NCBI GenBank assembly: GCA_963721385.1
Contig: CAVRJB010000005.1
Span: 62,001 to 126,000 of the forward strand
Origin: DAOMFB01 sp963721385
Lineage (GTDB): Bacteria; Acidobacteriota; Thermoanaerobaculia; UBA5066
Direction: 5' to 3'
DNA: 64,000 nucleotides
Part shown: positions 25,626 to 34,092 of the stretch, one piece after another
Layout of the letters: each line of letters starts with the position of its first letter
How positions within the stretch are numbered: position 1 is the first letter of the stretch
Notes under the pieces: model-generated
Seen by the model: only the letters and a program-made list of their open reading frames with translations
Told to the model about the DNA's origin: nothing
Databases searched by the model: none
Program-made: the position numbers and the translations under genes

Positions 25626-25954
25626 TGCGGCACCGGCTTCGCGAGGAAGATCGTGGCCGGCTCCGCCTCGTAACCGAGCTTCGCTTCGCGCGCTTCCACG
25701 AGCGCCTGCTGGAGGCTCCGGACGCCGTTTCGGACGTCGAGGCGCTGCTCCGCCGAGAGCGCCGCGGGCGTCGCGGCGAAGGCCGATGCGATTGCGGCGT
25801 TCGAGCGCCGGGTCGGCGACGACACGGCCGGTGCCGGCGTCTCGGCGGCAGACGGAAGGGACGGGAGACAGGCGGCGGCCGCGGCGCCACCAAGAGTCCG
25901 GGCGAGCGTGCGGCGGGTGAGGGCCGGTTCCTGGGTCTGGTTCGTCTCGCTCAT
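25622..25954 (-). CDS. Small exported protein with Tat-like signal
   Basis: A 110-residue protein. The N-terminus has a twin-arginine-like motif TRRTLART followed by an Ala-rich hydrophobic stretch (LGGAAAAACLPS), suggesting Tat export or a lipid-modified Cys. The mature part is helical (RLDVRNGVRSLQQALVEARE) and ends ATIFLAKPVPH. The stop overlaps the amidase start, so the two are translationally coupled and may act together. On the minus strand TAGGAT ends 6 bases before the ATG, giving the pair a leaderless-type promoter. I do not recognise the family. Confidence 0.6.
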   Translation of the reverse strand: MSETNQTQEPALTRRTLARTLGGAAAAACLPSLPSAAETPAPAVSSPTRRSNAAIASAFAATPAALSAEQRLDVRNGVRSLQQALVEAREAKLGYEAEPATIFLAKPVPH

Positions 25955-25960
25955 CCCCCG

Positions 25961-25966
25961 ATCCTA
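25961..25966 (-). promoter_or_regulatory. -10 element TAGGAT for the Tat-signal protein/amidase pair
   Basis: On the minus strand TAGGAT ends 6 bases before the ATG at 25954. The intervening bases are a C/G run with no Shine-Dalgarno spacing. Confidence 0.5.
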
Positions 25967-25987
25967 AGGGAAGGAGGTTCCGCCTCG

Positions 25988-27475
25988 TTACTTGCGCTGA
26001 CGCCGGCGCAGCGCCTGGTCGGCGGCGGCGTCGTCGTAGGGATCGGCACCACCCGGAAGGGGCGCGAGCCACGTCCGGCCCCAGAACGTCCAGGAAAGCG
26101 GAGACGCGACGAGGACCGGAATGCCGCCGCGGGGGAGGAGCGGCGGGTCGAGGTCGGCGAGCGCTCCCGCAGAAAGACGGCCGGCCACGTCGCCGCCGCG
26201 GAGCCGCTCGCCGAGGAGCCGGGCGTGGATCCGGATCGGGCTCCACGCGGGGTTGCGGGCGAGGTGCTGGTACGGCGCGTGCGCCGCGGGAGTGTCGACG
26301 CCGCCGACGGCCGGGAGCGGCTCCGAGGCGGCGACGAGCGCGTCGACGCCGGGAAACGGGACGAGCGCCCCGAGCAGGTTGATCGCGGCGCCGAGGAAGG
26401 CGAGCGCGGCGAATGCGGCCGCGCGCCGGCCCCGGGCTGCGGTCGCGGCGGCCGTGCCGGAGGCCGCGAGGAAGACCGCGGCGGGGAGGATCGGGAGGAG
26501 GAGGCGCGGGCCCCAGCCGACCTGGCCATCCCACGCCCACCACATCGCGACGGCCGCGAGGAGCGATCCGGCCGAGAGAGCGGCCGCCCACGCGAGAGCG
26601 GCGTCGCGCCGCCGGAGCGCGAGAAACCCCGCGGGAGCGAGGACGACGAGCGGCGCGTAGAAGAGGATCCCCTTGTTCGGGAAGGCGACGAGCCGGAGAA
26701 GGCCGTCGCCGAGAGAGTGCGTGAAACCCTCTCCGGCGTATCCGCCGAAGAGCCGGCCGAACCGCGAGAGCTCGAGCGCGGCCCAGAGCGCCGCGCAGGC
26801 GCAGAAGACCGCGAGCGGGACCCTGCGAAGCCGCGGCGAGCCCTCAGGCCTCAGAGAGGCCGCGAGAAGGAGAGGCAGGGCCGGCAGCAGGAGGAGCGAC
26901 TTCGTCAGGAGCGCGAGCCCGGCCGCTCCGCCGGCTGTGATCTCCCACCCGCGCCCGGCCCTCTTCTCGAGCCTGAGGACGGCCGCCGCCGCGACGAGAA
27001 CGGCGAGGGAGGCCGCCTGAAGCGGCTCCGAGAGGTCGCTCGCGGCGTATCCCCAGAGAGGCGTCGCGAGGGGGAGGGCGAGCCCCGCGAGAATCGCGAC
27101 GCGCCGCCCCACGCCCGCGGCCTCGGCAGCCCGCGCCGCGGCCCACGCCGATGCGGTGAGGCAGAGGATCGGGACGAGGACGAAGAGCGGAAGGGTCGGG
27201 GTGGACGGTGCGGTGGCCCGCCAAACGCGCGCCGCGAGCATCGGGGCCGCCTCCACGAGGGAAAGCCCGATGCCGTAACGGGGAATCGCGTCGCCTCCGG
27301 GCCGGATCTCGAGGCCCGGGTAGTTCGCGGAGACGCGGAGGCCGAGCCCTTGCGTGAGCGCGTACGAGACCGAGAGCATCTGCTGGCCGTCCGTCACGAC
27401 GCCGTACGACCGCTCGTCGATCGTCAGGAGGAGAAGGGCGGCCACCGCGGCCGCCGCGAGCGCCGGGGCCTTCAC
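25988..27475 (-). CDS. Polytopic membrane protein, possible GT-C glycosyltransferase
   Basis: A 495-residue integral membrane protein with about ten hydrophobic segments (LAAAAVAALLLLT, FVLVPILCLTASAWAAARAA, AGGAAGLALLTKSLLLLPAL and others). The first loop contains YALTQGLGLRVSANYPG, and a later loop contains WWAWDGQVGWGPRLLLPILP. These two features are common in uncharacterised bacterial GT-C-like proteins of the mannosyltransferase/PMT-like group. If so it would transfer a sugar from a polyprenyl phosphate donor on the periplasmic side. I see no clear DE or DD catalytic pair in the first loop, so the enzyme class is tentative. The start is GTG. Confidence 0.6.
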   Translation of the reverse strand: MKAPALAAAAVAALLLLTIDERSYGVVTDGQQMLSVSYALTQGLGLRVSANYPGLEIRPGGDAIPRYGIGLSLVEAAPMLAARVWRATAPSTPTLPLFVLVPILCLTASAWAAARAAEAAGVGRRVAILAGLALPLATPLWGYAASDLSEPLQAASLAVLVAAAAVLRLEKRAGRGWEITAGGAAGLALLTKSLLLLPALPLLLAASLRPEGSPRLRRVPLAVFCACAALWAALELSRFGRLFGGYAGEGFTHSLGDGLLRLVAFPNKGILFYAPLVVLAPAGFLALRRRDAALAWAAALSAGSLLAAVAMWWAWDGQVGWGPRLLLPILPAAVFLAASGTAAATAARGRRAAAFAALAFLGAAINLLGALVPFPGVDALVAASEPLPAVGGVDTPAAHAPYQHLARNPAWSPIRIHARLLGERLRGGDVAGRLSAGALADLDPPLLPRGGIPVLVASPLSWTFWGRTWLAPLPGGADPYDDAAADQALRRRQRK

Positions 27476-27514
27476 CGCCGGATGATGGCACGCGGCCCGA
27501 CGTGCCTCAGGCCC

Positions 27515-28081
27515 CTAGTCGAAGTCGTAGTAGTTCGCCTCGTACTTGACCCGCGACTGGGCCTTCTTCAGGAGCTCGATCACCTTCGGTGTCTCGTCGA
27601 GGAATCTTCTGGGTCGCCTCCTTGTAATGTCTGCAGGCCTGCGCGTGTGGCTCGTGTTCATGCAATGGAGAAAGAGCTTCTCCTTGCACTGGTCGAGCGT
27701 GTCGGATCCCTTGCAGCCGGCCGCCACCTGTTCGTCGACGGAGTACTTCTTGTTCTTGATTCCGGCACTGGGTGACGTCGTTCTTCATGAGCGCAAGCTG
27801 CGCGACTGTACGCTGGAGGAAGCGCTGCCCAGATCCTGCAGGTCCGGCGGCAGGGCGTAGTAGTCTGACCTTGGGCGGAACGACGCTCGAGCTTCTTGCC
27901 CGAGTCGAGCGTCAGGGGCCCCTTGAGAGGCAGCGGCGGGAAAACGGCGGGAGCCGGCGGCCGGGTCGGAACCGGGTCCGGCGTCCCGCACCAGGGGCGG
28001 CTCGGCGGAGGCAACAGGGGACGCGGAAAACAGAAGGGGCGAGAGGGCGAGCAAAGCCGACCACGCGCGGTACCGCTTCAT
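27515..28081 (-). pseudogene. Small secreted protein, multiply frameshifted
   Basis: Pieces of one exported protein of about 185 residues are spread over three frames. A signal peptide MKRYRAWSALLALSPLLF ending VASA is followed by a Pro-rich part (APAVFPPLPLKGPLTLDSGK). Then come DYYALPPDLQDLGSA, MKNDVTQCRNQ, and a Cys-containing segment CKGSDTLDQCKEKLFLHCMN. The ending is TPKVIELLKKAQSRVKYEAN. A strong Shine-Dalgarno GAGGAGGT (minus strand, 28090-28097) precedes the ATG by 8 bases, arguing for an expressed gene whose frame was lost recently or by sequence error. Several Cys residues suggest disulfides. No family recognised. Confidence 0.5.
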
Positions 28082-28134
28082 GTCCCAAACCTCCTCGGGA
28101 TTCGAATTCGAGACGGATTCTGCCGGCGCCCCGA

Positions 28135-28140
28135 TACAAT
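28135..28140 (+). promoter_or_regulatory. -10 element TACAAT for rimO
   Basis: TACAAT is a near-consensus -10 placed 42 bases before the rimO ATG, so this gene has a real leader. No convincing -35 is present. Confidence 0.5.
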
Positions 28141-28151
28141 ATCCCGTTTCC

Positions 28152-28170
28152 GGACGCCCGCTGGGCGTCC
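28152..28170 (+). promoter_or_regulatory. Leader hairpin upstream of rimO
   Basis: GGACGCCC and GGGCGTCC form a perfect 8-bp stem with a 3-base loop inside the predicted rimO 5' leader, ending 12 bases before the ATG. No T-run follows. It could modulate translation or mRNA stability. Confidence 0.35.
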
Positions 28171-28182
28171 AACGAGAACCGG

Positions 28183-29535
28183 ATGAAGTCCACCCTCCCC
28201 ACCGTCGGCATCGTCTCGCTCGGATGCCCCAAGAACCTCGTCGACACCGAGGTGATGCTCGGCCACCTCCAGAAGGAAGGGCTGTCTCTCGCCGACCCCG
28301 AGAAGGCGCGAGTCGTCATCGTGAACACCTGCGGCTTCATCGACGCCGCGAAGGAGGAGTCGGTGAACGCCATCCTCCGCGAGGTCGCGCGAAAGGAAGC
28401 CGGCGAGGTCGACCGCGTCGTCGTGGCAGGCTGCATGGTCCAGAAGTACGGGCGCGAGCTCGCGGCCGAGATCCCCGAGGTGGACCATTTTCTCGGCCTC
28501 GACGAACTGGAGAAGGCGCCCGCCGCGGCGCTCGGCCTCCCGTCGCTCCCGCGCTTCACCGAGAAGCCGCTCGCGACGCGCCTTTACGACGACCTCTCGC
28601 CGCGCGTCCTGACTCAACGGAAGGGGTACGCCTACCTGAAGGTCTCGGAGGGGTGCAACAACCCCTGCACCTTCTGCACGATTCCCCAGATGCGGGGGCT
28701 CCTGCGCTCGCGGACGGTCGATTCGCTGGTTCGCGAGGCCGTCTCGCTCGAGGCGCAGGGAGTGAAGGAGCTCGTCCTCATCTCGCAGGACACCACCCGG
28801 TACGGCGAGGATCTCGGGCTCGGGCGCCGCGGCCTCGCATCGCTCGTCGAGGCGCTCCTCGCCGGGACGGCGTTTCCGTGGATCCGCTTCCTCTACGCCT
28901 ACCCGAAGACCCTCGACGCGAGCGTCGTGGACGTGATGGCGGAAAGCCCGAGGTTCCTCCCGTACGTGGACATGCCGCTCCAGCACGTTTCCCGCCGCAT
29001 TCTCGCCTCGATGCGGCGCGGGGGCGACGGGGATGCCTACCGGAAGATCTTCGAAGGCATGAGGGCGCGGCTGCCCGAGCTGTCGATCCGCTCGACGTTC
29101 CTCGTGGGCTTCCCGGGGGAGACCGACGAGGACGTCCGGGAGATCGAGAGATTCATGGAAGACGTGCGGCTCGACAACGCCGGCGTCTTCACCTATTCAC
29201 CCGAGCCGGGCTCGGGCTCGGAGCCGCTCGGCGATCCGGTTCCGGCCGCGATCAAGGAAGAGCGCAAGGGCCTCCTGATGGAGACCCAGCAGAAGATCTC
29301 CCTTTCCAAGAATCGCGCGAAGCGCGGCAGGACCTTCGACGTTCTCCTCGAAGGTCCGTCGACCGAGACCGAGCTGCTCTTGGAGGGGCGGCTCGCGTCC
29401 CAGGCCCCGGAGATCGACGGCCGGGTCCTGATCAACGGGGTCCCCGACGGCTGGACACCGCGCGTGGGCGAGCTGGTCCGCGTGAAGGTCACCGAGGCGC
29501 ATCCCTACGACCTCGTCGGCCGCGTCGTCGCCTGA
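28183..29535 (+). CDS. rimO: Ribosomal protein uS12 methylthiotransferase RimO
   Basis: A 450-residue radical SAM enzyme that methylthiolates an Asp of ribosomal protein S12. It has the three MTTase domains. The N-terminal UPF0004 domain carries cluster cysteines in SLGCPKN, VNTCGFI and AGCMVQKY. The radical SAM core has CNNPCTFC (CxxxCxxC) followed by IPQMRGLLRSR, typical of RimO rather than MiaB. A C-terminal TRAM domain (~385-450) ends with VKVTEAHPYDLVGRV. ATG 28183 fits the family N-terminus; upstream in-frame codons belong to the leader. It is followed by ribF with a separate promoter. Confidence 0.95.
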   Translation: MKSTLPTVGIVSLGCPKNLVDTEVMLGHLQKEGLSLADPEKARVVIVNTCGFIDAAKEESVNAILREVARKEAGEVDRVVVAGCMVQKYGRELAAEIPEVDHFLGLDELEKAPAAALGLPSLPRFTEKPLATRLYDDLSPRVLTQRKGYAYLKVSEGCNNPCTFCTIPQMRGLLRSRTVDSLVREAVSLEAQGVKELVLISQDTTRYGEDLGLGRRGLASLVEALLAGTAFPWIRFLYAYPKTLDASVVDVMAESPRFLPYVDMPLQHVSRRILASMRRGGDGDAYRKIFEGMRARLPELSIRSTFLVGFPGETDEDVREIERFMEDVRLDNAGVFTYSPEPGSGSEPLGDPVPAAIKEERKGLLMETQQKISLSKNRAKRGRTFDVLLEGPSTETELLLEGRLASQAPEIDGRVLINGVPDGWTPRVGELVRVKVTEAHPYDLVGRVVA

Positions 29536-29545
29536 TCGCGTCCTG

Positions 29546-29551
29546 TAGCAT
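29546..29551 (+). promoter_or_regulatory. -10 element TAGCAT for ribF
   Basis: TAGCAT ends 9 bases before the GTG of ribF. The stretch from the hexamer to the start codon is almost the same as that before the small gene at 17051. Confidence 0.45.
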
Positions 29552-29560
29552 CCCGCTTCC

Positions 29561-30505
29561 GTGATCGTCATCCGCGACCCGCTCAAGCCGGTGGACCTGC
29601 CGAAGGGGGGCGTCGTGACGGTTGGCAACTTCGACGGGGTCCACCGCGGCCACCAGAAGATGCTGGCCGACGTCGTCCGCCGCGCGAAGGCACTCTCGGC
29701 GCCGTCGGTCGTCGTCACCTTCGACCCGCACCCCCTCAAGGTGCTGCGGCCGGAGGAAGCGCCGAAGATGATCCAGACCCTCCGCCAGAAGGAGGAGGCC
29801 GTCGAGGCCTGCGGAGTCGAGGCGCTCGTCATCGTCCCGTTCACCCGCGATTTCTCCCTGACGCCGGCCGAGGGATTCGTCCGCGAGCTCCTCGTGAGGC
29901 GGCTCGCCGCGCGCGAAGTGCACGTCGGCGAGCGGTTCACGTTCGGCCGCGACAAGGGGGGGAACTTCGACCTCCTCCGCCGCCTCGGGGCCGAGGCGGG
30001 GATGGAGGTCGTCGGTCTCTCCGACGTCGTCGAGGACGGTGCGGCCATCTCGTCGACGGGCATCCGGGGAGCCCTCGAGGCGGGGGACGTCGTCCTGGCC
30101 CGACGGCTCCTCGGACGGCCGTACGCGATGGACGGCCTCGTCGCGAAGGGGGACAGGATGGGGAGGAGAATCGGCTTCCCGACGATCAACCTGAAGCCCG
30201 AGAACGAGCTCTACCCGCGGGACGGCGTCTACCTGAGCACGATCTACATCGACTCCTTCGAGCGGACGTTCGGCTGCGTCACGAACATCGGCAGCCGCCC
30301 CACCGTCTACGAGGATTTCGCGACGACGATCGAGTCGTACGTACTCGACTTCTCGTCGGACGTCTATGGCGAGCGGATCCGGCTTTCGTTCCTCGGCCGG
30401 CTCCGCGACGAGATGACCTTCCCCTCGATGCTCGAGCTGACGGCCCAGATCCGGCGCGACGTCGAGGCGACGCGCCTTCACTTCGAGAGGAACCCGGTTT
30501 CGTGA
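29561..30505 (+). CDS. ribF: Bifunctional riboflavin kinase/FAD synthetase
   Basis: A 314-residue enzyme that makes FMN then FAD. The N-terminal FAD synthetase half has the nucleotidyltransferase motifs GNFDGVHRGH (~22-31) and FDPHPLKVL, and ISSTGIRGAL. The C-terminal riboflavin kinase half has MGRRIGFPTINL, the DGVYL block and NIGSRPTV. The length is normal. The stop overlaps the next gene's GTG as GTGA, so the membrane protein downstream is co-translated. GTG start supported by the -10 element 9 bases upstream. Confidence 0.95.
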   Translation: MIVIRDPLKPVDLPKGGVVTVGNFDGVHRGHQKMLADVVRRAKALSAPSVVVTFDPHPLKVLRPEEAPKMIQTLRQKEEAVEACGVEALVIVPFTRDFSLTPAEGFVRELLVRRLAAREVHVGERFTFGRDKGGNFDLLRRLGAEAGMEVVGLSDVVEDGAAISSTGIRGALEAGDVVLARRLLGRPYAMDGLVAKGDRMGRRIGFPTINLKPENELYPRDGVYLSTIYIDSFERTFGCVTNIGSRPTVYEDFATTIESYVLDFSSDVYGERIRLSFLGRLRDEMTFPSMLELTAQIRRDVEATRLHFERNPVS

Positions 30506-31416
30506 CGACCGAGCTCGGCCTCCGGATCCTCGCGGCGGCGGCCGCGGTCGTGGCCGGGAGCCGCGGCGGTCGGGCCTTTCTCGCCGCTGCGGGCGCCCTG
30601 GCGGGATTCGCGGCGTTCGGCCTCTCGCGCCAGGCGTTGCCGGTACCGGCCGTCGCCGGCGCCTCGGTCCTCCTTCTGCTCGCCCTGATCGCGGCCTCTC
30701 AGGTCGCACGCTGGTCCCCCGTGACTGGCGATGCGGCGCTCGCGGCGGCGCTTCTCGGGGTCCCCGCGGCCGCCGTCGCGGCGCTGGCGCTCCGGGCGTC
30801 GGGGCCTCTCGCCGCCTTCGCCGGCGGCGCGGCGGTCCTCGGGGCGGTCTCTTTCTTCCTGGCGGCCGGCTGCCTCGCGGGCGCCGAGCCGGGCTGGCGG
30901 CGCGTGGCGCTCTGGGCCGGCGGGGCCGCGGCCCCCGTTCTCCTCGCGGCGCTCGGCGCACAAGGGCTCTCGAGGCCCGACGGCCGCGGCGCCGTCCTCG
31001 CGGCGGCGCTCGCACTCGCGCTGCTCGTGTGGCTTCCGGTCGTCCTCCTCGAGAGCCGGCGCGTCACGAACGAGCTGGCCGAGGAGGTGCAGCTGGGCCT
31101 TCTTCCTCCCGAAGACGCCGCGGCCCTCCGGTGGCCCTGGACGCGCGCGCTCGAGAAGCGTTTCGGCCGGCCCGACGAGCGCCGCGAGTATGTCCGGAGC
31201 GCGCTGCTCCTCGCGGTCGCGCGGCAGCAGCAGCGCCGCAGGACAGGCGAACCCGAGCGCCTGCGACAGCTCGAGGTGCTGACGTTCCGGACGCGCCTCC
31301 GCAGGACGCTCGAGGCACGCGCGATGCGCCACCGCCGGAGCGAGTCGGGCGAGTTCCCGGCCCTCGCTGCGGAAGCGGACGCGCCCCCGTCCGCGACCGA
31401 CTCCGGACGCTCCTGA
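30502..31416 (+). CDS. Hypothetical polytopic membrane protein
   Basis: A 304-residue protein with about five or six Ala/Leu-rich membrane segments over the first ~190 residues (ILAAAAAVVAG, AVAGASVLLLLALIAASQVA, AVLAAALALALLVWLPVVLL). A positively charged cytoplasmic C-terminal region of ~110 residues follows (NELAEEVQLGLLPPEDAAAL, REYVRSALLLAVARQQQRRR) and ends in a disordered tail. It is translationally coupled to ribF (GTGA) but nothing links its function to flavins. No family recognised. It ends 4 bases from the convergent M16 gene. Confidence 0.65.
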   Translation: MTTELGLRILAAAAAVVAGSRGGRAFLAAAGALAGFAAFGLSRQALPVPAVAGASVLLLLALIAASQVARWSPVTGDAALAAALLGVPAAAVAALALRASGPLAAFAGGAAVLGAVSFFLAAGCLAGAEPGWRRVALWAGGAAAPVLLAALGAQGLSRPDGRGAVLAAALALALLVWLPVVLLESRRVTNELAEEVQLGLLPPEDAAALRWPWTRALEKRFGRPDERREYVRSALLLAVARQQQRRRTGEPERLRQLEVLTFRTRLRRTLEARAMRHRRSESGEFPALAAEADAPPSATDSGRS

Positions 31417-31420
31417 GCCG

Positions 31421-32773
31421 TCAGGGCCGCGGGCCGTCCGCGTCCCAGAGCGTCACCTCGCCGAGGCGCTCGAGGACCGGCCGAATCGCGGCGGCATCGC
31501 CGACGGCCGCGAGGACGCCGACGGACGGGTCGAAGAGGTCACGAGCCGCGTCGCGGGCCTCGTCCGGCGTCACGGCGGCGACGCGCTGGCGCCACGTGGC
31601 GAACTCGTCGTCGGGGAGGCCGTGAAGGAGCCGCGTCACCTCGTCCTGGAGGATCGCACCGGGGGTCTCCCGCCCGAGGACGAACGTCCCGAGCAGGTTC
31701 TTCACGGAGCGCGCGTGCTCCTCGGCCGTCGGCCCCTCGGCGGCGTAGTCGCGGACCAGGCCGAGGAGGCCGTCGAGCGCGCCCTTCGTCACCTCGGTGC
31801 GGCAGTCGATGGCCGCGCCGAAGTGTCCCGCCGAGACGCGCGGCGAAAGGCTGGAGTAGGCGCCGTACGTCAGGCTCCGCTCCTCCCTGAGGACGCGGAA
31901 GAGCCGGGACGAGGCGCCGCCCCCGAGCGACTGGTTCGCGACGAGCGCCGTGACGTAGCGAGGGTGGCTGCGGGTGAGCGCGGGCCGCGCGAAGAGGAGG
32001 TTCGTCTGGACCGATCCCGGCCGGTTCACGAGATGGACCGAGAAGTTGCCCACGGGTGCCGGTGGCGCCACCGCCGGGGGCGGGGCGCCGTCCCGCGGGA
32101 CGTCTCCGAATGCCTGCTCGACGGCGCGGACCAGCCGGTCGGGATCCGCCGCGCCCGCGACGAGCACGGTCGCCGTCCCGAGCGAGAAGCGGGAGGCGGC
32201 GCCGCCCACGACGTCGTCGCGGGTCAGGGCGAGCAGCCCCTTTTCCGTCGCCGTGAGCCGACCGTAGGGATGGCCGGGGTAGAGTCGGTCGAGGAGCCTC
32301 TCGCGCGCGAGGAAGTCGGGCTCGGAGCGCTGCTCCGCGAGCGTGTCGATCTGCCGCCGCCGGTTCTTTTCGAATTCGTCGTCGGGGAACGAGGCCTCGG
32401 TCAGGACCTCGGCGAGGAGGCCGAGGCCGGCCTCGAGATCTTCCTCGAGAACGTAGAGGCGGGCCACGGCCGAGTCGGCCCCTGCCGAGACGTCGAGGAT
32501 CGCGGCGAGGTCGTCCAGCGCGGCGGCCAGCTGCCGCGCGTTCTTCCGCCGGGTGCCGCCGAGAAAGGTCTCCGCGATGATCTCCGAGGCTCCCTCGTGC
32601 CCCTCGGGGTCGCCCGCGCCGCCCGCGCCCGGGAAGAGGATCGCGACCGCCACGGTGGGTCGCTTTCCCCAGCGCGCGGCGCGGACCAGGAGGCCGGACG
32701 GGAACCGCGCTTCGGTGAAGGGGGGCGGCGCGAAGGGACGGCGCGGCCCGGGGGTCGGCGGGGCGGCTTTCAC
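31421..32773 (-). CDS. M16-family peptidase, probable non-catalytic partner
   Basis: A 450-residue protein with the two-domain M16 fold. The usual zinc motif HxxEH is absent: the aligned segment reads GASEIIAETFLGGT. The C-terminal half keeps the Arg/Tyr pair typical of the substrate-binding subunit (LREERSLTYGAYSSLS). In many bacteria such a subunit pairs with a catalytic M16 protein encoded next to it, which is the case here. The GTG start overlaps the stop of the catalytic gene (GTGA), so equal amounts are expected. It probably forms a clamshell protease degrading unfolded peptides. No signal peptide is visible. The N-terminal ~15 residues are Pro-rich. Confidence 0.85.
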   Translation of the reverse strand: MKAAPPTPGPRRPFAPPPFTEARFPSGLLVRAARWGKRPTVAVAILFPGAGGAGDPEGHEGASEIIAETFLGGTRRKNARQLAAALDDLAAILDVSAGADSAVARLYVLEEDLEAGLGLLAEVLTEASFPDDEFEKNRRRQIDTLAEQRSEPDFLARERLLDRLYPGHPYGRLTATEKGLLALTRDDVVGGAASRFSLGTATVLVAGAADPDRLVRAVEQAFGDVPRDGAPPPAVAPPAPVGNFSVHLVNRPGSVQTNLLFARPALTRSHPRYVTALVANQSLGGGASSRLFRVLREERSLTYGAYSSLSPRVSAGHFGAAIDCRTEVTKGALDGLLGLVRDYAAEGPTAEEHARSVKNLLGTFVLGRETPGAILQDEVTRLLHGLPDDEFATWRQRVAAVTPDEARDAARDLFDPSVGVLAAVGDAAAIRPVLERLGEVTLWDADGPRP

Positions 32774-34083
32774 CGCGCGCTCTCCGGGCGGACCTCGACG
32801 ACCGACCGCCGCTCGGGCGTGAACGTCCTCGCGCAGCCATCGCGAACCGCGGCGCGGTCGAGGGCGAGGAGCCGCTCGACGTCGTCGCGCCACAGGCCGG
32901 GGTCGCCGTCGTAAAGGGCGTACTCGGTCAGGAGGAAGGCGATCGACTGCGTCGTCTGCGTGCCCCGGACGAGCTCCGCCGAGAGCATCTTCCGCGCCCG
33001 CTCCATTTCGGCCTCGGTCGGCCCCTCGCCGGAAAGGCGCGCGAAGGCGGCCTCGATCTCGGCCTCGAGAACGGCGAGCGGAACTCCCGGCCGGGCGATC
33101 GAGAAGACGCGGACGAGTGAGGGGCCGCGGCGCTCGTCGACGGAGACCGAGAGCGAGAGCGCCTTCTCCTCGTCCTTCACGAGCCGCCGCCAGAGCGTCG
33201 CGCTCTCCCCGGCGCCGAGGATCTTCTGGGCGTACGCGAGGGCGAGGAGGTCCGGGTGGCGCCGCTCCGGCGCCTTGTGGTTCACGTGGAGCGCCGGCAG
33301 CGCGGCGTGGGGGTCGGCGACGGACGCGCGGCGCGGACCCGACGGCGCCGGCTCCTCGACGCGGAACGCCGGCGGCGTCCCGCGGGCCGGGACCGGGCCA
33401 AGGAAACGCTCGATGCGCGCGAACGCGTCCTGAGGCTCGACGTCGCCCGTGACGCAGAGAAGGGCGTTCCCTGGCGCGTACCAGCGGCGGTAGAAGTCAC
33501 GCGCGTCCTCGATCGACGAGGCGTCGAGGTCCTCCATCGAGCCGATGACGGGGTGCCGGTAGGCGAAGGCGTCCCACGCGATCCCGTCCGCCACCTCGAA
33601 TGAGTGCGCGTAGGGCTGGTTGTCGATCCGGAGGCGCTTCTCCTCCTTCACGGCCTCGCGCTGGTTGTCGAGCTTCTCCTGGGTCAGGACGAGGGCCCGC
33701 ATCCGGTCGGCCTCGAGGAAGAGCGCGAGGTCGAAACACTCGGAAGGGAGCGTCTCGTAGTAGTTCGTCCGGTCTTCGGACGTCGTCCCGTTCATCTGCC
33801 CGCCAGCCTCGGCCACGAGGCGGAAGTGCTCTCCCTTTCCGACGTTCTCCGATCCCTCGAACATCAGATGCTCGAAGAGGTGAGCGAAGCCCGTCTTCCC
33901 CTCGACCTCCACGCGGCTCCCGACGTCGTACGTCACGTCGACCGTGACGACAGGAAGCCCGGCCTGCGGCGCCACGACGACCCGGAGGCCGTTGGCAAGC
34001 GTGCGCGACTCGCACGGGATGTCGAACCCGGGCTTTCGGATGGAGACCTCCTCGCGCCCTCCCCGCGAGGGCGCCCGTATCAT
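32770..34083 (-). CDS. M16-family zinc metallopeptidase, catalytic subunit
   Basis: A protease of up to 437 residues. The inverted zinc motif HLFEH is at ~68-72 in GFAHLFEHLMFEGSE, with the downstream acidic/basic helix NQREAVKEEKRLR. The family blocks RTLANGLRVVV and PGNALLCVTGDV are also present. It is encoded immediately before its non-catalytic partner (GTGA overlap). The start is unclear. ATG 34083 lies inside a good -10 element (TATGAT on the minus strand), whereas a strong Shine-Dalgarno GAGGAGGT (34046-34053) stands 4 bases before an in-frame ATC at 34041-34039. The coordinates given use the ATG; the true start may be the ATC. Confidence 0.88.
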   Translation of the reverse strand: MIRAPSRGGREEVSIRKPGFDIPCESRTLANGLRVVVAPQAGLPVVTVDVTYDVGSRVEVEGKTGFAHLFEHLMFEGSENVGKGEHFRLVAEAGGQMNGTTSEDRTNYYETLPSECFDLALFLEADRMRALVLTQEKLDNQREAVKEEKRLRIDNQPYAHSFEVADGIAWDAFAYRHPVIGSMEDLDASSIEDARDFYRRWYAPGNALLCVTGDVEPQDAFARIERFLGPVPARGTPPAFRVEEPAPSGPRRASVADPHAALPALHVNHKAPERRHPDLLALAYAQKILGAGESATLWRRLVKDEEKALSLSVSVDERRGPSLVRVFSIARPGVPLAVLEAEIEAAFARLSGEGPTEAEMERARKMLSAELVRGTQTTQSIAFLLTEYALYDGDPGLWRDDVERLLALDRAAVRDGCARTFTPERRSVVEVRPESAR

Positions 34084-34084
34084 A
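34078..34084. promoter_or_regulatory. Symmetrical bidirectional -10 element TATCATA
   Basis: The heptamer reads TATCAT on the plus strand, ending 9 bases before the TTG at 34093. It reads TATGAT on the minus strand, directed at the M16 operon. Shared bases mean the two promoters cannot be occupied independently. Confidence 0.5.
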
Positions 34085-34092
34085 AGGGCGGT

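Noticed and set aside
28101..28110. TTCGAATTCG palindrome as an operator
   Set aside because: It is short, occurs once, and lies outside the expected promoter positions; chance is likely.
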